Shown here: positions 16,214 through 24,596 of the stretch, in pieces
How the letters are laid out: each line of letters begins with the position of its first letter
Numbering within the stretch: the stretch's first letter is position 1
Assembly (NCBI RefSeq): GCF_000282635.1
Contig: NZ_AKIW01000079.1
Location: 1 to 55,007 of the forward strand
Length of the DNA: 55,007 nt
Reading direction: 5' to 3'
Origin: Variovorax sp. CF313
Lineage (GTDB): Bacteria > Pseudomonadota > Gammaproteobacteria > Burkholderiales > Burkholderiaceae_C
The notes under the pieces: generated by a model
Seen by the model: only the letters and a program-made list of their open reading frames with translations
What the model was told of the DNA's origin: nothing
Database searches by the model: none
Program-made: the position numbers and the translations under genes

Positions 16214-17467
16214 ATGCAAGAGAAAGCTCAGGCTTCAGGCCACTACATCGAAATGAAAGCCGCCGACGGCAGCGGCACCTTCCGCGGCTACCTCGCGCTG
16301 CCTGCGGCGGGCACGGGCCCCGGCCTGGTGATCGCCCAGGAAATCTTCGGCATCAACCACACCATGCGCGAGGTGGCCGATTACTATGCCGAAGAAGGCT
16401 ACGTGGCGCTGGTGCCCGACCTGTTCTGGCGGCAGGAGCCGGACGTGGAGCTCGGCTACAGCGAGGCCGACTGGCAGCGCGCCTTCGCGCTCTACGGCGG
16501 CTTCGACGAAGCCAAGGGCATGGAAGACATGCAGACCGCCATCGATGCGCTGCGCGCGCGCGCCGAGGTGCCCGGCAGGAAGGTCGGCGTGCTCGGCTTC
16601 TGCCTCGGCGGCAAGCTCGCATACCTGGCCGCATGCCGCACCGACGCGGACGCGGCGGTCGGCTACTACGGCGTGGGCATCGACGCCGCGCTCGGCGAGG
16701 CCGACCGGATCAAGCGGCCGCTCACGCTGCACATCGCCGAGCTCGACAAGTTCTGTCCGCCCGAGGCGCGCGACCGCATCGTCGCCACGCTCAAGGGCCG
16801 CCCCGGCGTTTCCCTGTACGTGTATCCGGGCATGGACCACGCCTTCGCGCGCGCCGGCGGCGAGCACTTCCACAAGCCTTCGGCGCTGATGGCGCACGAG
16901 CGCAGCATCGCCACGCTGAAGGACGCCATCGGCCCGCACTACGACCTCTCGGCGCTGTGGGACAAGCACTGCGAATACGAGTTCGCCACGCGCAACGTCG
17001 ACGACACGATGAGCACCATGGTGGCCGAGCCGTACGTCAACCACATTCCCACGATGACCGGCGGCGTGGGCTACAAGGCGCTGCATGCGTTCTATACGAA
17101 CCACTTCGTCAACAGCAATCCGCCCGACACCTCCCTGGTGCCCATCTCGCGCACAGTGGGCGCTACGCAGGTGGTCGACGAGATGCTGTTCTGCTTCACG
17201 CACACCACCGAGATCCCGTGGATGCTGCCGGGGGTTAAACCGACCGGAAAGCGCGTGGAGATACCGCTGCTCGCGGTCATCAAGTTCCGCGGCAACAAGC
17301 TCTATCACGAGCACATCTATTGGGACCAGGCCAGTGTGCTGGTGCAGGTCGGCCTGCTCGACGCCAAGCTGCTGCCGATGGCGGGCATCGAGACGGCGCG
17401 CAAGCTGCTGGACGAGACGCTGCCGTCGAATACGTTGATGACGCGTCAGGGGGCGACCGGGGCTTGA
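16214..17467 (+). CDS. Dienelactone hydrolase / SnoaL-like fusion protein
   Basis: A 417-residue two-domain protein. Residues 1 to about 245 are dienelactone hydrolase with the whole catalytic set: Glu43 (QEIFG), Cys130 (GFCLGG), Asp178 (AELDKF) and His209 (MDHAF). Each is exactly seven residues after the Pseudomonas enzyme's Glu36, Cys123, Asp171 and His202. Residues about 265-405 resemble the SnoaL/NTF2-like fold (YVNHIPTMTGGVGYKALHAF, HEHIYWDQASVLVQVGLLD). It follows the oxygenase fusion by 19 bp with an RBS-like GGAG, so it belongs to the operon. A ring-opening or hydrolytic step after oxygenation is likely. The fusion may be the third activity of an indole-type pathway, which is inference. 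Confidence 0.87.
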   Translation: MQEKAQASGHYIEMKAADGSGTFRGYLALPAAGTGPGLVIAQEIFGINHTMREVADYYAEEGYVALVPDLFWRQEPDVELGYSEADWQRAFALYGGFDEAKGMEDMQTAIDALRARAEVPGRKVGVLGFCLGGKLAYLAACRTDADAAVGYYGVGIDAALGEADRIKRPLTLHIAELDKFCPPEARDRIVATLKGRPGVSLYVYPGMDHAFARAGGEHFHKPSALMAHERSIATLKDAIGPHYDLSALWDKHCEYEFATRNVDDTMSTMVAEPYVNHIPTMTGGVGYKALHAFYTNHFVNSNPPDTSLVPISRTVGATQVVDEMLFCFTHTTEIPWMLPGVKPTGKRVEIPLLAVIKFRGNKLYHEHIYWDQASVLVQVGLLDAKLLPMAGIETARKLLDETLPSNTLMTRQGATGA

Positions 17468-17491
17468 AGGGACGCCGCGGCACTTCACGCC

Positions 17492-18217
17492 TCACTGTGC
17501 AATGTCGGCCGCGATTTTCTCCAGCACCTCGCGCGGCCGTTCGGTGATCACGTCGCCATGACTCACCACGATACGCGCCAGCGCCGGTTCGGCGGCCCAG
17601 GCACGCAGTGCAGCCGCCAGCGCCGCATGGTCCTTGACGAACATCTTTTCGCCCACCCAGGGCATCTGCGGTTCCTTGACGCCAAAGCCCATGAGACGCG
17701 CCATCACCTTGGCGCCCAGGCCGTCTGGATGGTGCACGTTGGCAATGATGTCGTTGACGACCAGCGAGGTGCCGTCCGCGCGCCGGATGACCAGGGCGGC
17801 CTCCTTGTCGCCGACGCCCGGCACGGTCTGGAACGCCACGGTCGGGTCGTCGAGCACGTCCTTGGTCGCATCCACCGGCGCGGCCTCGGCCACGGCTTCG
17901 CGCGCGCCGGGCGGGCAGACAACCTTCGCGGTCGGATAGCGCCGCTTCCAGGCCTTGAGATCGAGGCGGTGCGATGCGCCGGGCACGATCAGAAAGTCGA
18001 TCGACCCCAGCGCTTCGAGCTGCGCCATCTGCGGCTCGCTCAGCGCAATGGCACTCCACACGGCGAGTCGCCGGCCCCGCAATGTGAGCACGGTCATCCG
18101 GCGTGGAAAATGGCCGAGCGGCATGACGATTTCGCCCGCCACGGTGCGCAAGCCTTCGCCGAGCATTTCAAGCGGGCCGTGCTTCTCGACCTTCCATTCC
18201 TCGTTGAGTCTGGACAT
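17492..18217 (-). CDS. DUF4336-like (metallo-beta-lactamase-fold) protein
   Basis: A 241-residue protein resembling DUF4336: FPRRMTVLTLRGRRLAVWSA, then LEALGSIDFLIVPGASHRLD and the middle block TSLVVNDIIANVHHPDG. The layout is that of a metallo-beta-lactamase fold, but the HxHxDH metal motif of active hydrolases is missing, so it may be non-catalytic or use another set. The ATG at 18217 is preceded by an ideal GGAGGTATCC. It converges with the DLH/SnoaL gene and stands on its own. The family call is from pattern memory and the function is unknown. Confidence 0.6.
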   Translation of the reverse strand: MSRLNEEWKVEKHGPLEMLGEGLRTVAGEIVMPLGHFPRRMTVLTLRGRRLAVWSAIALSEPQMAQLEALGSIDFLIVPGASHRLDLKAWKRRYPTAKVVCPPGAREAVAEAAPVDATKDVLDDPTVAFQTVPGVGDKEAALVIRRADGTSLVVNDIIANVHHPDGLGAKVMARLMGFGVKEPQMPWVGEKMFVKDHAALAAALRAWAAEPALARIVVSHGDVITERPREVLEKIAADIAQ

Positions 18218-18360
18218 CTGGATACCTCCGTTTTGTTGAACGTCGATATGCAGCAACCTGAGCCTGTGGCTCGCGCCGCGCCGCCGGCTTCTTGCGCCAG
18301 TTCACGTAGGAATAGCGATGCCCGAAACAACTTCCTCCAGGATTTCAGCGGAAGACCCCG

Positions 18361-19434
18361 TCAGGCCGCGGCAGCCTCGGCGCCCGCATCCGCGAAATCG
18401 ATCAGCACCTTCATCGCCTTCTGCCGGTCGCTCGCCAGCTCGAAGGCCTGGCGCGCCTGCAGCATCGGGAAGGTGTGCGTCACCACCGGCGACAGGTCGA
18501 CGCGCCCTTCGTTGATGAGCCGCACCGCGAGCGCGAATTCCGCATGGAAGCGGAACGAGCCGCAGATGCTGAGTTCCTTGGCCACCACCATGTTCTGCGG
18601 AATGCTCACGTCGCCGCCCAGCCCCAGCTGCACGACCACGCCGCGCGGGCGCATCACCTCGAGCCCGTCGCGCAGCGCGCGCTCGTTGCCCGAGCATTCG
18701 AGCATCACGTCGAAGGTGCCTTTGTCGGCCGAATGGCGTGAAACCCAGGCCTTGTCCTGCGCGACGTTGATGACGTTGTCGGCGCCCATGGCGCGAGCGA
18801 TGACCAGCGGCTCGTCGACCACGTCGGTAGCGGTGATCTCGGCCGCCCCGTGTGCGCGCGCTGCCGCGATGGCCAGCACGCCGATGGGCCCGCAACCCGA
18901 CACCAACACCCGCTTGCCCAGCAGCGGGCCGGCGCGCGACACGCCGTGCAGCCCCACCGAGAACGGCTCGGCCAGCGCGGCCAGGCGCAGCGGCACGTGC
19001 TCGGCCACCTTCACGCACTGCGTGGCCTCGCACAGCAGCATGTTGCGGAACGCGCCCTGCACGTGCGGCGTGCGCATCGCGCTGCCATAGAAGCGCATGT
19101 CGAGGCACTGGTTGGGCAGGCCCTCGAGGCAGAACTTGCAGGCGCCACACGGACGGCTCGGGTTGACGGCCACCTTGTCGCCGATGCGCACGCTCTCCAC
19201 GCCGGGCGCCACCGCCACCACGGTGCCGGCCACTTCATGGCCCAGCACCATCGGCTCCTTGATGCGCACGGTGCCAAAGCCGCCGTTGTGAAAGTAGTGC
19301 AGGTCGGAGCCGCAGATGCCGCCCATGCCGACCTTCACCAGCACCTGGCCCGGGCCGATCTCGCCGGCGTCCTGTTCGTCCAGGCGCAGATCGTCGGGGG
19401 CGTGGATCACGAGGCACATACAACGCAAACGCAT
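18361..19434 (-). CDS. Zinc alcohol dehydrogenase, L-idonate 5-dehydrogenase-like
   Basis: A 357-residue medium-chain zinc dehydrogenase. Catalytic zinc ligands are in GICGSDLHYFHNGGFG and GHEVAG; the structural zinc loop has four cysteines (CGACKFCLEGLPNQC); the nucleotide fold is VLVSGCGPIGVLA. The 'DLHYFHNGGFG' signature is typical of L-idonate 5-dehydrogenase (IdnD), which turns L-idonate into 5-ketogluconate. It follows the 2-hydroxyacid dehydrogenase by 13 bp in the same direction, and the pair diverges from a gluconate 5-dehydrogenase-type SDR, so both halves of the idonate pathway are present. ATG 19434 is the likely start; ATG 19419 is possible. Confidence 0.85.
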   Translation of the reverse strand: MRLRCMCLVIHAPDDLRLDEQDAGEIGPGQVLVKVGMGGICGSDLHYFHNGGFGTVRIKEPMVLGHEVAGTVVAVAPGVESVRIGDKVAVNPSRPCGACKFCLEGLPNQCLDMRFYGSAMRTPHVQGAFRNMLLCEATQCVKVAEHVPLRLAALAEPFSVGLHGVSRAGPLLGKRVLVSGCGPIGVLAIAAARAHGAAEITATDVVDEPLVIARAMGADNVINVAQDKAWVSRHSADKGTFDVMLECSGNERALRDGLEVMRPRGVVVQLGLGGDVSIPQNMVVAKELSICGSFRFHAEFALAVRLINEGRVDLSPVVTHTFPMLQARQAFELASDRQKAMKVLIDFADAGAEAAAA

Positions 19435-19447
19435 GATGTTTCTTCCT

Positions 19448-20401
19448 TCAGGCAACGGGAGTGACCAGGGGCTGGCCCGCGAAGTGGGCCTCGATGTTGC
19501 GGCGCACGAGTTCGCCCATGGCGCGGCGCGTCTCTTCGGTGCCGCTGCCATGGTGCGGGTGCAACACCACGTTGTCGAGCGCGGCAAAGCGCGGGTCGAT
19601 GCGCGGTTCGTTGAGGAACACGTCGAGCGCGGCGCCTGCAATGGCGCGCGCCTCCAGCGCCTGCAGCAGCGCGCCTTCGTCGACGGTGGTGCCGCGCGAC
19701 ACGTTCACCAGCCAGCCCTTCGGGCCCAGCGCCTGCAGCACTTCGGCATTGACGATGCCGCGCGTTGCTTCGCCGCCGGGCAGGATGACGATGAGCACGT
19801 CGCACCAGTCGGCCATGGCGGACAAGCTTGCGAAGTGACGGTGCGGACTGTCTTGCTTCGGCGTGCGGCTGAAGTAGCCCAGCTCCACGTCGAAGCCCGA
19901 GAGCCGGCGCGCGATGGTGCTGCCGATGCGGCCGAAGCCCGCGATGCCGATGCGCTGGCCGAAGACGCGCGTGGTCAGCGGCATGCCGCCGTTGGCCCAT
20001 GCGCCGCTGCGCACGAACCGGTCGCCCGCCGGAATGCGGCGCTGCAGCGCGAGCGTGAGCCCCACGGCGAGATCGGCCACGTCGCCGTTGAGCACGTCGG
20101 GCGTGTTGCTCACGCGGATGCCGCGCGCACGGCAGGCGGCGAGGTCGATGCCGTCGGTGCCCACGCCGTAGCAGGCGATCAGCTCCAGCTTCGGCAGCGC
20201 GGCGATCAGCTCGGCATTCGCGCCCAGTTCGCCACGCGTGGCGACCGCGCGGATGTGCGGCGCGTGCTCCGCAATGAAGGCCTGCCGGTCGGGCGCTTCC
20301 CACAGGCGGTGCAGCGTGTAGGCGGCCTGCATCGGCGCCATGTCCCATTCCGGGTAGGCGCCGGGCATCAGCACGTGCGGGGATGTAGCGGTAGCGGTCA
20401 A
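19448..20401 (-). CDS. D-isomer 2-hydroxyacid dehydrogenase (2-ketogluconate/glyoxylate reductase-like)
   Basis: A 317-residue NAD(P)-linked 2-hydroxyacid dehydrogenase. The cofactor motif is GFGRIGSTIARRL; the catalytic Arg, Glu and His are found in NVSRGT, FLNEPRIDP and HPHHGSGTEE. Such enzymes reduce 2-ketogluconate, glyoxylate or hydroxypyruvate. The only good ribosome site, AGGAGAG at 20409-20415, is 7 bp before a TTG at 20399-20401, so translation probably starts at this TTG; the first in-frame ATG is 33 bp further in. First gene of the leftward arm; two LacI-type operators lie in its promoter region. It would feed 2-ketogluconate or a similar keto acid into gluconate metabolism. Confidence 0.88.
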   Translation of the reverse strand: MTATATSPHVLMPGAYPEWDMAPMQAAYTLHRLWEAPDRQAFIAEHAPHIRAVATRGELGANAELIAALPKLELIACYGVGTDGIDLAACRARGIRVSNTPDVLNGDVADLAVGLTLALQRRIPAGDRFVRSGAWANGGMPLTTRVFGQRIGIAGFGRIGSTIARRLSGFDVELGYFSRTPKQDSPHRHFASLSAMADWCDVLIVILPGGEATRGIVNAEVLQALGPKGWLVNVSRGTTVDEGALLQALEARAIAGAALDVFLNEPRIDPRFAALDNVVLHPHHGSGTEETRRAMGELVRRNIEAHFAGQPLVTPVA

Positions 20402-20434
20402 GCGGGTCTCTCCTGCGGATGTCGATTCAATCAG

Positions 20435-20446
20435 ATACCGGTAACT
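20435..20446. promoter_or_regulatory. LacI-family operator, site 3
   Basis: GATACCGGTAAC, identical to site 1 at 5924, lies 34 bp before the 2-hydroxyacid dehydrogenase start and would cover the promoter of the leftward arm. Confidence 0.75.
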
Positions 20447-20503
20447 TTAATCGCCAACATGAAATAACGCCAGCGCAGGTTTTACCCATTGACGACTACA
20501 AAA

Positions 20504-20515
20504 GATACCGGTAAC
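20504..20515. promoter_or_regulatory. LacI-family operator, site 4
   Basis: A second exact GATACCGGTAAC, 69 bp from site 3 and 14 bp before the SDR start. Two identical sites flanking one divergent promoter region would allow looping by a tetrameric LacI protein. Confidence 0.75.
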
Positions 20516-20528
20516 TTATCCGGCTGTC

Positions 20529-21308
20529 ATGGACCAGGAGCCTCCCTTGAAACTGTTCGACCTTTCCGGGCGCACCGCCCTCATCACCGGCTCCAGCAAG
20601 GGCATCGGCTTCGCGCTGGCCGCGGCGCTGGGCAACGCCGGGGCGCGCGTGGTGCTCAATGCACGCGACGCCGCGGCGCTCACCGCCGCCCGTGACGCCC
20701 TGCGCGCCAAGGGCATCGCGGCCGAGGCCATGGCCTTCGACGTGACCGACGCCGCCGCGGTGGAAGCGGGCGTGGCCGCCATCGAAGCCGACATCGGCGC
20801 CATCGACATCCTCGTCAACAACGCCGGCATGCAGCACCGCGGCGCGTTCGCCGAATTCCCGGTCGATGCCTGGCACAAGATAGTCACCACGAACATCGAC
20901 AGCGTGTTCCTGGTCGGCCGCTTCGTGGCCCAGCGCATGATCGAGCGCAAGCGCGGCAAGATCATCAACGTGTGCTCGGTGCAGAGCGAGCTGGGCCGCC
21001 CGGGCATTGCGCCCTACGCCGCCACCAAGGGCGCGGTGAAGATGCTCACCAAGGGCATGGCGATCGACCTCGGCAAGCACGGCATCCAGGTCAATGGCCT
21101 CGGGCCGGGCTACTTCAAGACCGAACTCACGCAGGCGCTGGTGGCCGACGAGGCCTTCACGGCGTGGCTCTCGGGCCGCACACCCGCCGGCCGCTGGGGC
21201 GACGTGGAAGAGCTGGGCGGTGCGGCCATCTTCCTGGCCTCGGACGCGTCGAGCTTCGTCAACGGCCACATCCTGTATGTGGATGGCGGCATCACCGCGA
21301 GCCTGTAG
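20529..21308 (+). CDS. SDR, gluconate 5-dehydrogenase-like
   Basis: A 259-residue short-chain dehydrogenase. The cofactor motif TGSSKGIG is at residues 20-27, NNAG follows, then the catalytic Ser (CSVQSE) and Tyr-x-x-x-Lys (YAATK). The opening LFDLSGRTALITGSSKGIG and the middle VQSELGRPGIAPYAATKGA are typical of gluconate 5-dehydrogenase (IdnO/GNO), which interconverts 5-ketogluconate and D-gluconate. The ATG at 20529 follows a LacI-type operator by 14 bp. First gene of the rightward arm. With the IdnD-like enzyme it forms the idonate-to-gluconate route. Confidence 0.88.
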   Translation: MDQEPPLKLFDLSGRTALITGSSKGIGFALAAALGNAGARVVLNARDAAALTAARDALRAKGIAAEAMAFDVTDAAAVEAGVAAIEADIGAIDILVNNAGMQHRGAFAEFPVDAWHKIVTTNIDSVFLVGRFVAQRMIERKRGKIINVCSVQSELGRPGIAPYAATKGAVKMLTKGMAIDLGKHGIQVNGLGPGYFKTELTQALVADEAFTAWLSGRTPAGRWGDVEELGGAAIFLASDASSFVNGHILYVDGGITASL

Positions 21309-21338
21309 CACCGTGCACTGCATGCTGAAAGCCCCCGC

Positions 21339-22241
21339 ATGACGACCGCAACCGTCCCCAGCCAGCGCGTGGCCGTGATCGGCGTGGGCATCATGGGCAC
21401 GGCCATCGCTCGCCGGCTGCTCGAATGCGGCCACCGGGTGAGCGTGTTCGATCCCGACACGGCCAAGGTCGCGGCGCTGCAGGCGCATGGCGCGCAGGCC
21501 GCCGGCACCGCGCAGGCGGCAGCGGCGGCCTGCGACTTCGTGATCACCAGCCTCAACTCGGCAGCGGTGGTGGAGCGCGCGATCTTCGGCGAGGCCGGCA
21601 TCGCCGCCGCGCCGGCCGATGCGAAGCGGCTGCTGATCGACATGTCGTCCATCGACCCGCCGTCCACGCGCCGGCTCGCGCAATCGCTGCGCGAGCGCAC
21701 GGGCATGGGCTTCGTCGACGCGCCGCTCTCGGGCGGCGCGCCCAAGGCCCTGCTCGGGCAGCTCACGGTGATGGCCGGCGGCAGCGCCGAAGACGTGCAG
21801 CGCGCACGCGCCGTGATGGACAGCCTGTGCGCCAACTACACCCGCATGGGCGACAGCGGCGCGGGCCAGACCACCAAGCTCGTCAACCAGCTGCTCTGCG
21901 CCATCGGCTTCCAGGCCGTGGCCGAGGCCGTGCGGCTGGCCGAGGCCGGCGGCGTCGATGCCTCGAAGCTGCCCGCCGCGCTGGCCGGCGGCCGCGCCGA
22001 CAGCCAGATCCTGCGCGAGTTCGGCCCCAAGATGGCCGCGCGCGACTACACGCCCACGGGGCGCATCGACAACATGCTGAAGGACCTCGAGGCGGTGCAG
22101 GCCTTCTCGCAGGGCCAACGCCTGCCGATGCCGCTGGCGGGCGCCGTCTCGGAGCTGCACCGCAGCTTCGTCGCGGCCGGGCTCGGTGCCGAAGACACGG
22201 CGGCCATGATGCGGCAGTTCGACGGCTACGCTCGCGGCTGA
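21339..22241 (+). CDS. NAD(P)-dependent oxidoreductase, 3-hydroxyisobutyrate dehydrogenase family
   Basis: A 300-residue beta-hydroxyacid dehydrogenase. The cofactor motif GVGIMGTAIARRL is near residue 16, the substrate-binding DAPLSGGAPKALLGQLTVM around 127, and the catalytic Lys in GAGQTTKLVNQLL near 174. Relatives include tartronate semialdehyde reductase (GarR), which would fit sugar-acid catabolism, and 3-hydroxyisobutyrate dehydrogenase. It follows the SDR by 30 bp in the same direction, so it belongs to the same operator-controlled arm. Confidence 0.87.
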   Translation: MTTATVPSQRVAVIGVGIMGTAIARRLLECGHRVSVFDPDTAKVAALQAHGAQAAGTAQAAAAACDFVITSLNSAAVVERAIFGEAGIAAAPADAKRLLIDMSSIDPPSTRRLAQSLRERTGMGFVDAPLSGGAPKALLGQLTVMAGGSAEDVQRARAVMDSLCANYTRMGDSGAGQTTKLVNQLLCAIGFQAVAEAVRLAEAGGVDASKLPAALAGGRADSQILREFGPKMAARDYTPTGRIDNMLKDLEAVQAFSQGQRLPMPLAGAVSELHRSFVAAGLGAEDTAAMMRQFDGYARG

Positions 22242-22284
22242 AGCGGCCGCGCCCACGGATTTCAACCAGGAAAGAAGAACACCC

Positions 22285-22623
22285 ATGTTCATCCGCTGCG
22301 CGTTTTTCAGGGGCCGGGTCAAGGCCGGCATGGAAGAAGCATTCGACCGCCACGTGCACGAAAAGCTCGTGCCGCTGTGGACCCGCTTCCCCGGTGCGCT
22401 CGAGGTGCGCGTGCTGCGCCAGCTCGAAAGCGACGTGAGCGATCCCGAACTGGCAATGGTGCTGTCGATCCGCTATGCGAGCCGCGAGGACATCGCCATC
22501 GCGCTCGATTCGCCCGTGCGCTACGAAAGCCGCGAGGTCTCGAAGACGCTCTTCGAGATGTTCGACGGCACGGTCTTCCACACCGTGTTCAGCGCCGAGG
22601 AGTTCGCGCTCGCGGCCGCCTGA
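22285..22623 (+). CDS. Small Dabb-fold (EthD-like) protein of unknown function
   Basis: A 112-residue protein, third gene of the rightward arm, 43 bp after the dehydrogenase with AGGAAAG as ribosome site. FIRCAFFRGRVKAGMEEAFD at the start and the compact alternating pattern look like a dimeric alpha/beta barrel (Dabb/EthD/ABM) protein. Such proteins may be small mutarotases, monooxygenases or stability factors; here a sugar-acid isomerase-type role is only a guess. Its last 35 bp overlap the end of the GH15 gene on the other strand. Confidence 0.65.
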   Translation: MFIRCAFFRGRVKAGMEEAFDRHVHEKLVPLWTRFPGALEVRVLRQLESDVSDPELAMVLSIRYASREDIAIALDSPVRYESREVSKTLFEMFDGTVFHTVFSAEEFALAAA

Positions 22624-24511
22624 GCGGCGTCCTCTTCCTTGCCGTCTTGTTTGCCTTCTGCGGCTGCGCCTTGCCGTCGAGGTCCGCCAGTTCCCACACG
22701 CCGCCGGCCGCCGACACCAGCGCATGCGCGCTGTTGATCAGCCCGATGTGCGAGAACGCCTGCGGAAAATTGCCGAGCTGCCGCTGCGCGACCGGGTCGT
22801 ACTCCTCGGCGAACAGGCCCAGGTCGTTGCCCAGTGCCAGCAGGCGCTTGAACAGCGCCCGCGCCTTGCGCAGCCTGCCCATGGCCACGTACACGTTCGA
22901 CAGCCAGAAGCTGCACGCGAGGAATGCGCCCTCCCCGCCTTCGAGGCCGTCCACGCCTTTCTCGGTGCGGTAGCGGTACACCAGCCCGTTGAAGATCAGC
23001 TCCTTCTCGATGCGCGCGATGGTGCCCTGCACGCGTGCGTCGTGAATGGGCAGGAAGCCGATCAGCGGCATCCACAGCAGCGCCGCGTCCACCGTGTCGG
23101 CGCCGTAGAACTGAACGAAGGAATTGCGCCCGGCGTCGTAGCCGCGTGCGCAGACTTCGGCATGGATCTCGTCGCGCACCTCGCGCCAGCGCTCCACGGG
23201 CCCTTCGAGTCCGTATTCCGTCGCGCTCGCGATCATCCGGTCGAAGGCCAGCCAGCACATGATCTTGGAGTGCACGAAGTGGCGCGGCTCGCCGCGCACT
23301 TCCCAGAGGCCGCAGTCGGGTTCCTTCCACAGCGCCGTCAGTTGCTTCGCGATGGCGCGCTCCAGTGGCCACACCTTGTCCATGTCCGCCAGCCCGGCCT
23401 TGCGCGCCGCATGGAAGGCTGCGATGACCGAGCCGTACACATCGAGTTGCCGCTGCCCGTGCGCGCCGTTGCCGATGCGCACCGGCCGGCTGTTCTCGTA
23501 GCCCGGCAGCCAATCGAGCTCGAGTTCGGTGAGCGAGCGTTCGCCGTGCAGGCCGTACATCACCTGCAGCTCCTCGGGCGAGCCGCCCACCGCGCGCATC
23601 AGCCACCAGCGCCAGGCGCTGGCCTCCTCCACGTAGCCCGAGCCGATCAGCGCGTAGAGCGTGAGCGCCGCGTCGCGCAGCCAGCAGAAGCGGTAGTCCC
23701 AGTTGCGCTCGCCGCCGGGCCGCTCGGGCAGCGAAGTGCTCGGCGCGGCAACGATGCCGCCGGTGGGCTCGTAGGTGAGCGCCTTGAGCGTGAGCAGCGA
23801 GCGCATCACCGGCTCGTGGAACTCGCCGCCGTAGCCGCAGCGCCCGGTCCATGCGCTCCACTCGATCACGGTGCGCGCCAGCAGCGCGCTGGCGTCGCGC
23901 GTCACCGGCGGCTTCAGGTGCGACGGAAACCAGTCGAGGCTGAACGCGATCGACTGCCCCGCCGACACGGAGAAGTCGGCAAAGCTCGCGAAGTTCTCGT
24001 TGGTCAGCGGCACGCCGGAGCTGATGCGCACCGAGTCGGGCCCGGCCGTTGCGAACACCGCGCCGTCGCGCCGCTCCATCCACGGGCACCACTCGCCGTA
24101 GTTGAAGCGGATGCGGAACTCGGTGTGCATGGCGACGACGCCGCGCGCGCCCCGCACGATGCGCACCACCTCGTGCGTGCCGTCGATGGCGGGGCGGGGC
24201 ATGAAGTCGGTGACGATGGCCACGCCCTTGGCCGTGCGGATCGTGGTCTCGAGCACCACCGTGCCGGGCAGGTAGCGCCGGGCGATGCGCGCATTGCGGT
24301 CCTTGGCACGCATCGTCCAGTGCCCGTTGCGCTCGTCGCCGAGCAGGCTGGCGAACATGGCCGCGGAATCGAAGCGCGGCAGGCACAGCCATTCGATGTC
24401 GCCGCCGCGGTGCACCAGCGCCGCGCTGTGGGTCGAGCCGATGAGCGCGTAGTCGCCGATGGGGCGGTCGGCATGGAGCCGTCCGGAGGGGTGCTTGGGG
24501 TTCTTTGACAA
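22589..24511 (-). CDS. Glycoside hydrolase family 15 protein (trehalase/glucoamylase type)
   Basis: About 640 residues of a bacterial GH15 enzyme. The N-terminal PIGDYALIGSTHSAALV and WLCLPRFDS are typical of the family, followed by the (alpha/alpha)6-barrel blocks GERNWDYRFCWLRDAALTLY, the GERSLTELELDWLPGYENSR region with the likely general-acid Glu, and LFAEEYDPVAQRQLGNFPQA with the likely base Glu. Actinobacterial relatives are trehalases; others are glucoamylases, so the substrate (trehalose or alpha-glucans) is open. The frame starts at a GTG at 24613, overlapping the gene upstream; I prefer TTG 24511, which gives the normal distance to the first motif, but its ribosome site is weak. It ends 35 bp inside the convergent Dabb gene. 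Confidence 0.87.
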   Translation of the reverse strand: MSKNPKHPSGRLHADRPIGDYALIGSTHSAALVHRGGDIEWLCLPRFDSAAMFASLLGDERNGHWTMRAKDRNARIARRYLPGTVVLETTIRTAKGVAIVTDFMPRPAIDGTHEVVRIVRGARGVVAMHTEFRIRFNYGEWCPWMERRDGAVFATAGPDSVRISSGVPLTNENFASFADFSVSAGQSIAFSLDWFPSHLKPPVTRDASALLARTVIEWSAWTGRCGYGGEFHEPVMRSLLTLKALTYEPTGGIVAAPSTSLPERPGGERNWDYRFCWLRDAALTLYALIGSGYVEEASAWRWWLMRAVGGSPEELQVMYGLHGERSLTELELDWLPGYENSRPVRIGNGAHGQRQLDVYGSVIAAFHAARKAGLADMDKVWPLERAIAKQLTALWKEPDCGLWEVRGEPRHFVHSKIMCWLAFDRMIASATEYGLEGPVERWREVRDEIHAEVCARGYDAGRNSFVQFYGADTVDAALLWMPLIGFLPIHDARVQGTIARIEKELIFNGLVYRYRTEKGVDGLEGGEGAFLACSFWLSNVYVAMGRLRKARALFKRLLALGNDLGLFAEEYDPVAQRQLGNFPQAFSHIGLINSAHALVSAAGGVWELADLDGKAQPQKANKTARKRTPLRRPRARTPRR

Positions 24512-24596
24512 GAGCCCGAGTCTTTTCGCGCGCGCGGGCGAGGCACGCCAGCGGCGGGCGCGGATTGCTGACGGACAACGCCTTTTCGCGGGCGCG

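Noticed and set aside
13208..17467. A classic styrene degradation (sty) operon
   Set aside because: There is no styrene oxide isomerase, no phenylacetaldehyde dehydrogenase and no StyS/StyR two-component pair; the regulator is AraC-type.
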